Part shown: positions 12,803-21,440 of the stretch, piece after piece
How positions within the stretch are numbered: position 1 is the first letter of the stretch
How the letters are laid out: each line of letters begins with the position of its first letter
Virus record (IMG/VR): IMGVR_UViG_3300025770_000004
Coordinates: 1-64,000 of that record
Source: a virus
Reading direction: 5' to 3' (one strand)
Length of the DNA: 64,000 nucleotides
Program-made: the position numbers and the translations under genes
Notes under the pieces: generated by a model
Told to the model about the DNA's origin: nothing
Seen by the model: only the letters and a program-made list of their open reading frames with translations
Database searches by the model: none

Positions 12803-14506
12803 ATGTTAAAATTTTCAAAGAAGTTTCGGGAGTTACTACAAAGGGTATCGTATAATAAGGTATCTAAAAATCTTTTGCTTATAGAAAGGTTATCTGGAGA
12901 ACCTGACCACAGACATCCTGGGCTTGCAGCAGTTGGAATGGCGTTTGATAGTTTTGATTATAACTTTATAAGTATAGGTGATACGAATAGGTTAGTTACT
13001 TTTACTCCATCTGATAAGGTAGAAAAGATACTTAGTGATTTACCTAAGGTATATGGTGTTAGTTCGATTAGGAATTTAACTCATAGTAATTCTAATAATA
13101 CTATTTTCGGTTTAATAGGATATGATAAGAGTGTTAACGATTATTGGTATCCGGAGCCATCGTGTGATTGTATAGATAGTGTTCTTATGGATGGTGGGTT
13201 ATCGTGTGGTTGTGGTATTGGAGATAAGGGTAAAATTATAAATGAGGTTGTAAGTCCTTCTACTGATAAGGTTTATGTTTTATTCAAGTGTTTAGATACT
13301 GGTAGGTTATCGGTAGTAAATAAAAAGGCTATTATTATTTCTGACAATAGTGATGTTATTTTCACGGTGAATAGGAATTCGATAAAGGTGGGTAGGTTAG
13401 TTAGGCTTATACTTACTACGGCGGGTATAAAGTTTATTACTAAGGATATCGAGGACTTTGTAAATTTATATAAGTCTTCATATGATTTTTCTACTAATAA
13501 GGATATACAGTTTAATATAGTTACTGGTGATAAAATTGCTTTTTGGTATAATGGAGATAATTATGTAGGTGGTGGAGGTCAGTTAAGTAATTCTTGTATG
13601 GCTAATAAGCCAAAGGAATTTTTTAACATCTATTCTAAGAACAGTTGTTGTTCGATGGTAATTTTATATAGTGATGATGGAATTTTGAAACAAGGTTCAT
13701 ATGAATCTGATAGAATCAAGGGTAGGGCGTTATTATGGGATGTAAAGTATAATGGGCGTATGGTAAAGTTTTTAGATAGAATCTACTGTAATGTTGATAG
13801 TGATATAGAGTTATTCAAGACTTATGCTAAGAATAAGGGTTGGTATCGTAAGGTAGAGCAAACGATGTATCCAGAGGCTTGTGTTACTTTAGATGGAAAT
13901 GAGATTGATGATAGGTTTGAGGTTGAATTAGACACGGTTGATATGGATTACTTTCCTTATATGGATACGATGTGTTTTTGTATAAATGAGGATGGTTGTT
14001 TAATTATTACGAATGATAAAGAGTTGGGTCATACAAGGGAGTTTAGGTGTACGAATGGTACATACTTAAAGATAAGGGATAATAGGGAAGTTGGATATGG
14101 TGGGATTGATGCGGATTTTTTATATCCGGAGTATAATGAAGACTTCGACCCTGATCCGGAGTATAATGAAGACTTCGACCCTGATGAAGTTGAGGATGAA
14201 GTTGAGATGCCAATAGATCAGATGGATGAAGGTGAGTGTGTTGAGCAATCAATCGGACGTATAAGAAGGGAAAGTAATGTATCAGAGGTTCAGTCTATCC
14301 TTCATATCGATAGGTTAACGGCAGGGGACTTGGATAGGGTTCGTGAACTTATAATAGAGTCTAGTAGAGTACCAAGGAGATACTTTGATAATATACCTCG
14401 TGAGGTTGATCCTACACCGCCGCCTTCTGAGCCGGTTTTTAATTTAGATGATGATCAATCAGATGTTAACTTTGGATATGGTGATGGAGATGATCTTCCT
14501 TTTTAG
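12803..14506 (+). CDS. large conserved phage protein, unknown (567 aa)
   Basis: ATG 12803 (MLKFSKKFRELLQ) is preferred because the promoter overlaps the upstream part of the open frame. Signature segments are KVGRLVRLIL, ITKDIEDFVNLYKSSYD, IAFWYNGDNY, GQLSNSCMANK and a GWY near residue 350, which together match a conserved large phage protein of unknown function. The C-terminal 150 residues are acidic and contain an exact 30-base tandem repeat coding for EYNEDFDPDP twice (about 14147-14206). Codon choice is more G-rich than in neighbouring genes. Placement next to its own promoter suggests early expression. Confidence 0.75.
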   Translation: MLKFSKKFRELLQRVSYNKVSKNLLLIERLSGEPDHRHPGLAAVGMAFDSFDYNFISIGDTNRLVTFTPSDKVEKILSDLPKVYGVSSIRNLTHSNSNNTIFGLIGYDKSVNDYWYPEPSCDCIDSVLMDGGLSCGCGIGDKGKIINEVVSPSTDKVYVLFKCLDTGRLSVVNKKAIIISDNSDVIFTVNRNSIKVGRLVRLILTTAGIKFITKDIEDFVNLYKSSYDFSTNKDIQFNIVTGDKIAFWYNGDNYVGGGGQLSNSCMANKPKEFFNIYSKNSCCSMVILYSDDGILKQGSYESDRIKGRALLWDVKYNGRMVKFLDRIYCNVDSDIELFKTYAKNKGWYRKVEQTMYPEACVTLDGNEIDDRFEVELDTVDMDYFPYMDTMCFCINEDGCLIITNDKELGHTREFRCTNGTYLKIRDNREVGYGGIDADFLYPEYNEDFDPDPEYNEDFDPDEVEDEVEMPIDQMDEGECVEQSIGRIRRESNVSEVQSILHIDRLTAGDLDRVRELIIESSRVPRRYFDNIPREVDPTPPPSEPVFNLDDDQSDVNFGYGDGDDLPF

Positions 14507-14670
14507 GACTGTGGTCGGCATGCGGGTAATCTCAAAAAAAATTTTAAACGTCTTCGACTAAGGTCAAAAAATTTTCTTCGATACTCAGAATAACTTATAA
14601 CAAAGTAGAACTATATAAATATAACTAAAACTAATAATAGAGCTAATCAAAAAGATAATAATAAAATCAA

Positions 14671-15324
14671 ATGAGTAAATTTCATTATAAGGTAGGGTCA
14701 GTAGAAACTAGCACGCCCTGGATAAGGCCTACGTATGATACGTTAAAAACATACTTGATAGATATCCGAGATAATACTGATATCATGGATAAATTTGAGA
14801 TTTATATACATGGTAAGTGTTTATTTGATTGGCATACGTGGGATGTAGATTTGTACTTATACGGACCTTGTAATGATATGTATTCACTAGAACATGATAT
14901 GGATACAATGTATAAAATGGCATTTGATAAGCGTCTTTTATTAGACCTTTCGTTATATGAAAACCATCCAAGAGTACGAGCCTATACTAAACAACAAAAA
15001 GTTGAGTTTACAAGAGATTATGAAATCGGTATGATAAAGCATAATACTAGAGTGAAAAAGGATTTTAGAAATCCAGAAAGGCTGATTGATTGGGAAAATA
15101 AATATACAGAAAAGTTCAAAGCATATCCAGTAGGTCCAACGGCTGAGATGGTCACAGATCATTTGGTAAGACTTTACTACCCTGCAAATACAGTGCCTTA
15201 TCCAAAAAAGATAATAGAACTAGAACATAAACTAATTCAAGGGGCTCCTATCAATGCGAATATATTCATAGATACAGATATTAATTGGTGGTGTGCAAAC
15301 AGAGACAAGATTATAGGTGATTAA
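14671..15324 (+). CDS. hypothetical protein, weak nucleotidyltransferase-like motif (217 aa)
   Basis: A 217-residue protein. The segment YIHGKCLFDWHTWDVDLYLYGP resembles the G-K...D-V-D-L core of the nucleotidyltransferase fold, but the usual GS pair is missing, so the assignment is tentative. The rest is basic and helical. It has its own spacer of 160 bases containing two CTTCGA-adjacent AAAAATTTT runs. Confidence 0.6.
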   Translation: MSKFHYKVGSVETSTPWIRPTYDTLKTYLIDIRDNTDIMDKFEIYIHGKCLFDWHTWDVDLYLYGPCNDMYSLEHDMDTMYKMAFDKRLLLDLSLYENHPRVRAYTKQQKVEFTRDYEIGMIKHNTRVKKDFRNPERLIDWENKYTEKFKAYPVGPTAEMVTDHLVRLYYPANTVPYPKKIIELEHKLIQGAPINANIFIDTDINWWCANRDKIIGD

Positions 15325-15402
15325 ATGAATTGAAACAATTAAGAAACCATAAGTTAAAATAAAGTATAACATATAAATAAAACATATAATACAATAACTA
15401 AG

Positions 15403-15948
15403 ATGAAATCATTAGAATCTAAGCCGATGTTTAATAGAAATGGTAGACATTACCCAACAATTTGGAGGAACAATGCAGTAAAGATTGTCGTGGATGATTA
15501 TGCAAAATTTCATAATTTAAAAAACGACTTAAAAGATATTTGTTTAGAAGTTACTGATGATGGTATAAATGCTCATATTTTTCATACGCCACTAATTCCA
15601 GAAGATTCTAAAGCTGAGCGATGGACAGGATCAAGACTTTATATAGAATTTCAATACAAATCGAATATATCTACACAAAGGGTATTTGATAATGATTATA
15701 AATTTATGAATGAGGACTTTTTAGATGAGGTTGTTGAAAGAATAACTTTATTTATGTGTGGTAATGGTTATACCACTAAAGTAATAAAGACTTATGATAA
15801 ATGTAGTTCACATCATAACAATATAAGAAATGTTCGTGAATCCATTTGGTCTAGTAAAAAATGGTTTTTATCCTTGAAAAGGATTATAAATAAACGCAAG
15901 GGTCGTGTATATATTACTCGATTAGAATTTTTTAAAATAATAAACTAG
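15403..15948 (+). CDS. hypothetical protein related to leader family (181 aa)
   Basis: MKSLESKPMFNRNGR... has at most a degenerate leader, but the segment HNLKNDLKDICLEVTDDGI matches the DI-LE-DDG helix that follows the leader in the 25063 and 26040 products. It may be a relative that lacks the cleavable leader. The C-terminus is strongly basic (KKWFLSLKRIINKRKGR). Confidence 0.58.
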   Translation: MKSLESKPMFNRNGRHYPTIWRNNAVKIVVDDYAKFHNLKNDLKDICLEVTDDGINAHIFHTPLIPEDSKAERWTGSRLYIEFQYKSNISTQRVFDNDYKFMNEDFLDEVVERITLFMCGNGYTTKVIKTYDKCSSHHNNIRNVRESIWSSKKWFLSLKRIINKRKGRVYITRLEFFKIIN

Positions 15949-15953
15949 TGAAT

Positions 15954-16397
15954 ATGAATAAAGAGGAAATATTAGATATTTTAGATAAAGAAGGAGATAA
16001 TCTCAAATTTGAATATTTACATATCAAATGTGAGATGATAAGGAATCAGATGAAAAATTGGTGTGGATATATTTTCATACCAAACTGGCATCCACTTTTC
16101 GATAATGATGAAGCAGAGTCTATACCTTGTCATGGTAGTGTTACTTATTGTGAGGTGGTTGATAATGAATTGAAAATAGGATTTGATACTGCTCATTCTA
16201 ATGACTTTTCTCCTTATTATATACTAGATGAATATTTATCCACGCGGTCTCCATTTGAAATGACTGGTACTTATAGAGATAAAGATTATGTTATTAACGA
16301 AATACACACAATGGTGGATTATATATATGATAATTATCCAGAAACAAAGAGATTGATTAGAGAATCAAAATTAAAAGAATTGGGTATAAAGGATTAA
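15954..16397 (+). CDS. conserved phage protein, unknown (HGSVTY/GFDTAHSND motif)
   Basis: I use ATG 15954; a GTG at 15948 overlaps the previous stop. CGYIFIPNWHPLF, HGSVTYCEV and IGFDTAHSNDFSP occur in order, the pattern of a common bacterial/phage family in which the middle motif is usually HGGLTF and the last GFDCAHxxD. Conserved His/Asp suggest an active or metal site, but no activity is known to me. The C-terminal helix VDYIYDNYPETKRL is also conserved. Confidence 0.72.
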   Translation: MNKEEILDILDKEGDNLKFEYLHIKCEMIRNQMKNWCGYIFIPNWHPLFDNDEAESIPCHGSVTYCEVVDNELKIGFDTAHSNDFSPYYILDEYLSTRSPFEMTGTYRDKDYVINEIHTMVDYIYDNYPETKRLIRESKLKELGIKD

Positions 16398-16466
16398 TTT
16401 CATTAAATCACTTTAACATAGTAAAAAGTGTTAAACTAACGAGGCATAAGAATAGTAAATATATAG

Positions 16467-16616
16467 ATGTATAGTATTGAAGATATAAGGGGTTTCAAAT
16501 TATTAATAGAGTATCCAGGTTGTCGTGAAAAGGTTGGTTATTTTGAATCAAATATAAATGGGGATTTTATTAATTACCCAAAGATATGGAGGCCAGTTTT
16601 CACTAGAAGGTATTAA
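16467..16616 (+). CDS. small conserved phage protein (49 aa)
   Basis: MYSIEDIRGFKLLIEYPGCREKVG... with NYPKIWRPVF near the end. The EYPGC...KVG...YPxxW pattern is familiar from short hypothetical phage proteins. It overlaps an alternative upstream extension of the next gene, which I therefore reject. Confidence 0.55.
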   Translation: MYSIEDIRGFKLLIEYPGCREKVGYFESNINGDFINYPKIWRPVFTRRY

Positions 16617-16644
16617 GAGACCAAAAATTAAAAAAGTTGGGAAT

Positions 16645-16908
16645 ATGATAATAGCTAAGTATATTTTTAATAAAGAATGTATTATTCTAGAAAGGGGAGA
16701 TAGTATTAGTATGTTAACTAAATACTATGATATAGTTACTGAACATGATGATGGTGATTATATCATCAGTTTAGATCACAGACCTAATTTATTAGCAGTT
16801 GAATATGCAAATATAAAAGGTGAAAATCCAGGATTTGTATTAGTTTTAAGTGATGTTATCTTAGATGCTATGTATATTAAAAATAATATTAACAAATCTG
16901 ATTATTAA
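16645..16908 (+). CDS. small protein, unknown (87 aa)
   Basis: The frame is open from 16558, but ATG 16645 (MIIAKYIFNKECI) avoids overlapping the conserved 16467 product. Beta-rich, acidic, with no recognised motif. Followed directly by a TTATTAATATATATG element. Confidence 0.5.
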   Translation: MIIAKYIFNKECIILERGDSISMLTKYYDIVTEHDDGDYIISLDHRPNLLAVEYANIKGENPGFVLVLSDVILDAMYIKNNINKSDY

Positions 16909-16916
16909 TATATATG
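16902..16916 (+). promoter_or_regulatory. late-type promoter candidate
   Basis: TTATTAATATATATG overlaps the end of the 16645 gene and ends two bases before GTG 16919. Confidence 0.45.
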
Positions 16917-16918
16917 TA

Positions 16919-17404
16919 GTGGATTATTTAAAATCATATAAATTATATAAAGTACAAGAAAGTTTAATAGAAGATATTTCAGATAGGTTTCTTGATTTAG
17001 AAGATGATGGTTATCATGTAGATATTAATAATGTTACTGATATACCAATATCATTCAAAGGTAAGAAAATGATACACTCTGATGATATTCAGGAATACTT
17101 TATTAGTGAACATGCTGTTAATTTGATACAAATAGTAATCGAAATTAAGCCCGGAAGTCCAAGACATGAACCGTTTGACCTTAGAAGAAGTGAGAGGGGA
17201 TTTAATTTATCAGATATAAAAGAAACAATAATAACATCAATAGATATGGTATCTGATACTCATAGATTGGATTGCTATTTCATAACAACACCCGCTTTGA
17301 ATAATACAGATAGATTTGGTAATAATTGTTATTTCGAAAACTTTGATGATTTACCAGATAGAGTAAAAAAATTATACATCTATTTTATTCCCTTGGATAT
17401 CTGA
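16919..17404 (+). CDS. leader-bearing putative internal head protein (GTG start)
   Basis: The leader decides the start: GTG 16919 gives (V/M)DYLKSYKLYKVQES, while the upstream frame only adds hydrophobic residues coded by the promoter motif. The family helix is LIEDISDRFLDLEDDGYHVD. Product of 161 residues. Convergent with the exported-protein operon, seven bases between stops. Confidence 0.65.
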   Translation: MDYLKSYKLYKVQESLIEDISDRFLDLEDDGYHVDINNVTDIPISFKGKKMIHSDDIQEYFISEHAVNLIQIVIEIKPGSPRHEPFDLRRSERGFNLSDIKETIITSIDMVSDTHRLDCYFITTPALNNTDRFGNNCYFENFDDLPDRVKKLYIYFIPLDI

Positions 17405-17411
17405 TGTTGAA

Positions 17412-18005
17412 TTACTTTAATAGCGTGACGTGTCCGTGAGTTTGTAATTGATAACTATTAAGTGGTTTGTAGTACATCTTCCAAACATAAACTCCGTTTT
17501 GACATAACTTATTTTGATAATACCCATTCCAAGTTTCTAGTGGATTATGTGATTCCCATATCATTTCACCCCATCGATTAAAAATGTACATAATATATTG
17601 TGAATCATCCCACTCACCATTAAATACTGGTCCCCATGTATCATTCATACCATCACCATTAATAGTAAAGCAATTAGGTACGTAAACACCATCAAAAGAA
17701 CATTCATCAATATCTACTAATAAATATGAAGTATCACCAATACACATGTTACTAATAACCGAAACTGATATTTGGTATATATCATAAGGTATATTTAACC
17801 AATTTACTGTAATAAAATCAGTACCTTGCCCATTAACAATAGATCCACCCTCCACAACCCACTCATATACACTACTTGTCGTGGGGTTATCCACCCAATA
17901 ATCTTGTATATATGACTGGTCTTCGGTACACACTTTAATTGTCTGCACATTTTGCGCAGACAACCAAAGAGGTATTAAAAGTAATATGGATAGTAAATAT
18001 TTCAT
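17412..18005 (-). CDS. exported protein with T9SS type B sorting domain (CHU_C type)
   Basis: Residues 1-18 are a signal peptide ending LWLSAQ. Next is an Ig/PKD-like domain (SVYEWVVEGGS, GQGTDFITVNW). The last 85 residues have the signature of the gliding-motility/T9SS type B C-terminal domain: VPNCFTINGDGMNDTW, MYIFNRWGEMIWES, WNGYYQNK, NGVYVWKMYY and GHVTLLK. In flavobacteria this domain directs export through the type IX machinery and surface attachment. Third gene of a three-gene operon, start overlapping the previous stop (TTAATG). Expected on the infected cell's surface; a virion role is an alternative. Confidence 0.85.
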   Translation of the reverse strand: MKYLLSILLLIPLWLSAQNVQTIKVCTEDQSYIQDYWVDNPTTSSVYEWVVEGGSIVNGQGTDFITVNWLNIPYDIYQISVSVISNMCIGDTSYLLVDIDECSFDGVYVPNCFTINGDGMNDTWGPVFNGEWDDSQYIMYIFNRWGEMIWESHNPLETWNGYYQNKLCQNGVYVWKMYYKPLNSYQLQTHGHVTLLK

Positions 18006-18562
18006 TAATTATGTATAATTGGTCCCAATACGGGTGCAGCATTTACAGTTACGACCATCACGATTGAACACCCACCAACTGTGTAAGTTAAGTTAAATAC
18101 ACCATTACCTGACGTTACAGGACAAAATTCGTAAACACCTGCCGTTAATGTAACACCTGTTCCACTCCAAGCACCTCCAGCTGGAGTTCCTGTCAATGTT
18201 ACACAAGGGTCACCCTCACAGAAAGGTCCTATTTGTATAAATGCTGGTAGTAAAATAAAGATATCCAAATCAACCGTATCAGTACATCCTGCAGCGTTTG
18301 TTTCTACCACAGTTACCGCTGTTGGGTATAACCCTGGAACATTACCCCAATCAACTGTGATTGCGTCAGTTCCTTGTCCAGATGTAATTGAACCACCCCC
18401 ACCATTCAATGTCCAATCATAGGTTGATCCTGGTGTATTGGTCACCCAATAGTTTTCACCAACTGCACCAACACATACAGTGTCAGGGTTGGTTGTTATT
18501 TGCGAATAAGAATTACTCACAAATAGTGCTATAATTCCTAAAATTAATAATAGTTTTTTCAT
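18005..18562 (-). CDS. exported PKD-like repeat protein ending IHN
   Basis: Signal peptide (MKKLLLILGIIALFVSNSYSQ). The first domain (STYDWTLNGGGGS, GQGTDAITVDWGNVPG) is homologous to the Ig/PKD-like domain of the downstream T9SS protein. The second half (EGDPCVTLTGTPAGGAWSG, GNGVFNLTYTVGGC) resembles Bacteroidota surface-protein repeats. It lacks a classical sorting domain and ends PVLGPIIHN. It could be an adhesin subunit held by its neighbours. Confidence 0.75.
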   Translation of the reverse strand: MKKLLLILGIIALFVSNSYSQITTNPDTVCVGAVGENYWVTNTPGSTYDWTLNGGGGSITSGQGTDAITVDWGNVPGLYPTAVTVVETNAAGCTDTVDLDIFILLPAFIQIGPFCEGDPCVTLTGTPAGGAWSGTGVTLTAGVYEFCPVTSGNGVFNLTYTVGGCSIVMVVTVNAAPVLGPIIHN

Positions 18563-18585
18563 TTTTTCATTGTTTTTTTTTATTT

Positions 18586-19911
18586 TTAATTATGCCATAT
18601 ACCCACTATACTGGCTTGGCCTCCTGCTAATATAGTTATTGTTATTGTTTGTACACATCCATCATTATCTGTGACGGTGATAGTATATATATCTGGTGCA
18701 AGATTTAACATATTATCCGAACCATTTATATTATTTGATGTTTGTATTATATTTCCATTAGAGTCTTCCCAAACATAATCGAATGGTGCACTACCTTGTC
18801 CTGTTACTGTTATTGTTCCATCATTTTCACCTAAACATATTTCATCTGTGTGTATTTCAGTTGGTATCGGACAGCACGTAAGACTACCACTGAATGCAAA
18901 TATAGGATCATTTTGACAAGCTATATTCGTCCAGCTACCAGTTTCACCATCAGCGTAAGTTTCTATAAAAACACTTAGGTTATCTCCATCTTGACCAGGT
19001 GGACAACTAGTTGTTGTTGCTTCCCAACAAAATTCCCAATTGACATTACCATTACAATTATCTCCGAAATTGTTTGTAGGATTTCCATTTGGATTGTTAA
19101 ACAAATCACCATCAAAGAAAAACCCATTTGAATTTCCGTTTGGTGTGTTGATACCATTAAACCAAGTCCAAACCCCTGGACCAGTGTCACAAGTATTTGC
19201 TCCACTTATTGGTGTGATAGGACCCCAACCAGATGCCATTATAGGAACAACACCATGAAACCAATTTTGATTTTCTTGTGACCATTCTGTTACTGTAAAA
19301 CAAAATGTTACAGTAGTTCCTGGTTGATAGGTTCCATTTATTGGTAATGGAGTGACGGTCATATTAGATGATAATAAACAATCATCACAACTATTATTAT
19401 TTTGTAGTGTTAAATCGAATGTTCCTTGATCTGCAGGGTTTCCTCCACTGATTTGAATGTAATATGTTTGTCCGGGTGTTAATTGAGATGTAGTATTTAA
19501 GTTTCCTCCTCCACCAATATCACAACCGACCCCTATTAATGCTCCACAATTTCCTGTCCATATACCTACATTCGGTTGGTTTATATTTCCATTAATTGTA
19601 ACATCTAATGAATTTCCTGTTGCAACGAATGAATACCAAACATCGGTAGCTGGAGAAGACATATTATTTCCTGGAGTTCCTTGGCAATTTATTAGTGTAG
19701 TATATGGAGCCTCTGTTAATGAGTTTACATTTGTAAGATTATTAAATGTGATTGGAGAACCTTGTCCATTATTCATAGGTCCTGGACCACAATTAGATGG
19801 GTTTGGTAGATTACCTAATGGTATTGCGTTAAGACAATCATCATTAGCTACTTGTGAATTGACATTTGTTAATGAAAATAATAATATTACCAATGTTAAA
19901 AAATATCTCAT
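18586..19911 (-). CDS. large exported multidomain protein ending WHN
   Basis: A 441-residue protein. The signal peptide ends TNVNSQ. Residues about 20-170 (NDDCLNAIPLG, TDVWYSFVATGN, GQTYYIQISGG) match a domain common in flavobacterial secreted proteins and also present in the 30035 product. A Trp/Asn/Gly-rich middle follows, then a SprB-like repeat near the C-terminus (GENDGTITVTGQGSAPFDYVW, LAPDIYTITVTDNDGC). It ends SIVGIWHN. First gene of the operon, downstream of an AT-rich promoter region shared with 21386. Confidence 0.78.
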   Translation of the reverse strand: MRYFLTLVILLFSLTNVNSQVANDDCLNAIPLGNLPNPSNCGPGPMNNGQGSPITFNNLTNVNSLTEAPYTTLINCQGTPGNNMSSPATDVWYSFVATGNSLDVTINGNINQPNVGIWTGNCGALIGVGCDIGGGGNLNTTSQLTPGQTYYIQISGGNPADQGTFDLTLQNNNSCDDCLLSSNMTVTPLPINGTYQPGTTVTFCFTVTEWSQENQNWFHGVVPIMASGWGPITPISGANTCDTGPGVWTWFNGINTPNGNSNGFFFDGDLFNNPNGNPTNNFGDNCNGNVNWEFCWEATTTSCPPGQDGDNLSVFIETYADGETGSWTNIACQNDPIFAFSGSLTCCPIPTEIHTDEICLGENDGTITVTGQGSAPFDYVWEDSNGNIIQTSNNINGSDNMLNLAPDIYTITVTDNDGCVQTITITILAGGQASIVGIWHN

Positions 19912-19944
19912 AATAAACCACCTTCTTCCTTTTTACTCATCTTT

Positions 19945-19985
19945 ATATTTTAATTATATATTTAATAATTATTACCTCTTTTATA
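19945..19985 (-). repeat. repeated upstream region, copy 1
   Basis: TTTATATTTTAATTATATAT and the adjoining TTAATAATTATTACCTCTTT recur with few changes at 21397-21436. Both copies lie directly upstream of minus-strand operon starts, so they are probably promoters. Confidence 0.5.
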
Positions 19986-20012
19986 AAATTTTCCGTGGTT
20001 TTGCACACAAAC

Positions 20013-20612
20013 CTACATATCTTCTGGTCTAAATTTCTCTAATCTTCTTTTTACTCTCTTAATTCTATACTCTAAAGTGCTATATATTATACCCATTTCT
20101 TTAGCTACTTCTGATTTTGTTCTACCTTTTAGAAATATTTCGTTAAATATTCGTGTATCATCACTACCTAAAGACTCTACCATCATTTTAATTAATTTTC
20201 GATAGGTTTTAATCTCTATATTTTTATATGTCTCATTAATTGAAGGTTCTGTTATGATTTCGTCAAAAGAAATCTTTTTATTACTTGGTATTCTTTTTTG
20301 TCGAGTTCTTTTCCGGTGACACTCTATCATAAAATTCTTCATCGAATTGGTAATCCAAGTACCAAAAATACTTTTTTCTGGATCATATAAATGTAATTTT
20401 GATGATATCCTACCTAAGAATTCCATAGCCATATCCTCAATCTCTTCGTTATTGTAGTTGTTGTTACCGTACCATTTTATCGCGTTAGTGAAGAAAATAG
20501 GTTTATATGTTTTGAACAATGTTGTAAAAGCTCTTGTGTCTCCATTTAAATATTTTTTAACCAACTCTTTTTCATCACTATTATTTTGTTTAGAATCTAT
20601 ATTATTTTTCAT
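20013..20612 (-). CDS. RNA polymerase sigma factor, sigma-70/ECF-like
   Basis: A 199-residue protein with two-domain sigma layout. Region 2 spans about residues 17-95 (KYLNGDTRAFTTLFKTYKP, DPEKSIFGTWITNSMKNF), and region 4 about 135-195 has a helix-turn-helix (GRTKSEVAKEMGIIYSTLEY, IKRVKRRLEKF). It would redirect host RNA polymerase. The TTTTTAATATATA motif found before virion genes is the natural candidate target. It lies between the exported operon and a 20-aa tail fragment, whose stop is one base from its ATG. Confidence 0.85.
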   Translation of the reverse strand: MKNNIDSKQNNSDEKELVKKYLNGDTRAFTTLFKTYKPIFFTNAIKWYGNNNYNNEEIEDMAMEFLGRISSKLHLYDPEKSIFGTWITNSMKNFMIECHRKRTRQKRIPSNKKISFDEIITEPSINETYKNIEIKTYRKLIKMMVESLGSDDTRIFNEIFLKGRTKSEVAKEMGIIYSTLEYRIKRVKRRLEKFRPEDM

Positions 20613-20613
20613 C

Positions 20614-20748
20614 TTAAAATGGTAATTTTTCTTCTGGTAAGTTAAATATTTTGCGTATCTTTTTCTTTCTATCCATTGCAGTAAATTTTGGGAATATATT
20701 TTTGAAGATGTGACAAGTGGAAAGTACTTCTATGGCGTTACCCAGCCC
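20614..20748 (-). pseudogene. out-of-frame C-terminal extension of the 20730 gene
   Basis: A second frame reads GLGNAIEVLSTCHIFKN, then FPKFTAMDRKKKIRK and NLPEEKLPF, then TAA. Adding one base in the GGGCTGGG stretch near 20745 joins it to the 20730-21386 frame, replacing that frame's short end GWVTP. The segment has protein-like composition and no good start except an internal ATG at 20676, so it is best explained as a frame-shifted 3' end. Confidence 0.5.
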
Positions 20749-21386
20749 TTCTTCCCATAAATTTCATCGGTTTCTTTAATTCGAGCCTTCATTTCTTCAA
20801 AAGTAAGTCCCTCAGTTTGTTTTTCTGGTATTAATAATTCTACTTCTAAATCAAGGTTATGATATATCCCATTACCTATCTCACGTTTGTTTGCAACAAC
20901 ACAGTCAACATCATACTCATATAATAAAGTTAATACATTTTTGAAATCACATTCATATACTGGTTTACCATCAAGTGATGAATATCCTTTGAACGCAAAC
21001 TTCTTATGAAATATTAACTTATCAGTTTTGTATAAGCTTTTATATTTCTTAGAAGCTTCGTATCTTTCAAGTATTTCCTTTGTTTCAGTCTTAACATAGT
21101 CTTCTTGTTCAAATTCCTCAGTACATCTTTCTTCATTAATCTCATTAATAAGAACTTTAGTTACCCAATCACCAATGTTTAAGTCCATTGAATTACAATA
21201 CTTTTTTATAGATGAGTGTGTTTGGGCACTTATGGTTATAGTCTTAGGTTTATTCTTTTCCTTCAACTTTCTATCCATCTCTTTCATCTTTTCCTTCATC
21301 TCAAGGATTTCTTCTTCTGTTATATCATAATTATCTAGGTTATTTAATAACCCATCCATTTCATATCCTAATTTATTCTTAATCAT
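20730..21386 (-). CDS. hypothetical protein with ribbon-helix-helix-like segment (218 aa, probably frameshifted end)
   Basis: An acidic coiled N-terminus (residues 20-45) is followed by KPKTITISAQTHSSIKKYCNSMDLNIGDWV, which has the beta-strand/two-helix spacing of ribbon-helix-helix DNA-binding proteins. The C-terminal half is a compact mixed domain. The true C-terminus is probably the out-of-frame segment to 20614. Upstream region copies that of the 18586 operon (repeat at 21397). Could be a transcriptional regulator; uncertain. Confidence 0.6.
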   Translation of the reverse strand: MIKNKLGYEMDGLLNNLDNYDITEEEILEMKEKMKEMDRKLKEKNKPKTITISAQTHSSIKKYCNSMDLNIGDWVTKVLINEINEERCTEEFEQEDYVKTETKEILERYEASKKYKSLYKTDKLIFHKKFAFKGYSSLDGKPVYECDFKNVLTLLYEYDVDCVVANKREIGNGIYHNLDLEVELLIPEKQTEGLTFEEMKARIKETDEIYGKKGWVTP

Positions 21387-21396
21387 AATAATTATT

Positions 21397-21436
21397 TATA
21401 TTTTAATTATATATCTAATAATTATTTTCCTCTTTA
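21397..21436 (-). repeat. repeated upstream region, copy 2
   Basis: Partner of 19945-19985; same TATATTTTAATTATATAT core followed by TAATAATTATTTTCCTC. It lies between the 21386 start and the stop of the NADAR gene. Confidence 0.5.
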
Positions 21437-21440
21437 CTTG

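Noticed and set aside
17412-19911. Host chromosome contamination because of T9SS genes
   Set aside because: The operon is flanked within a few bases by a leader gene and within 100 bases by the sigma gene, with continuous AT-rich phage-style packing on both sides.
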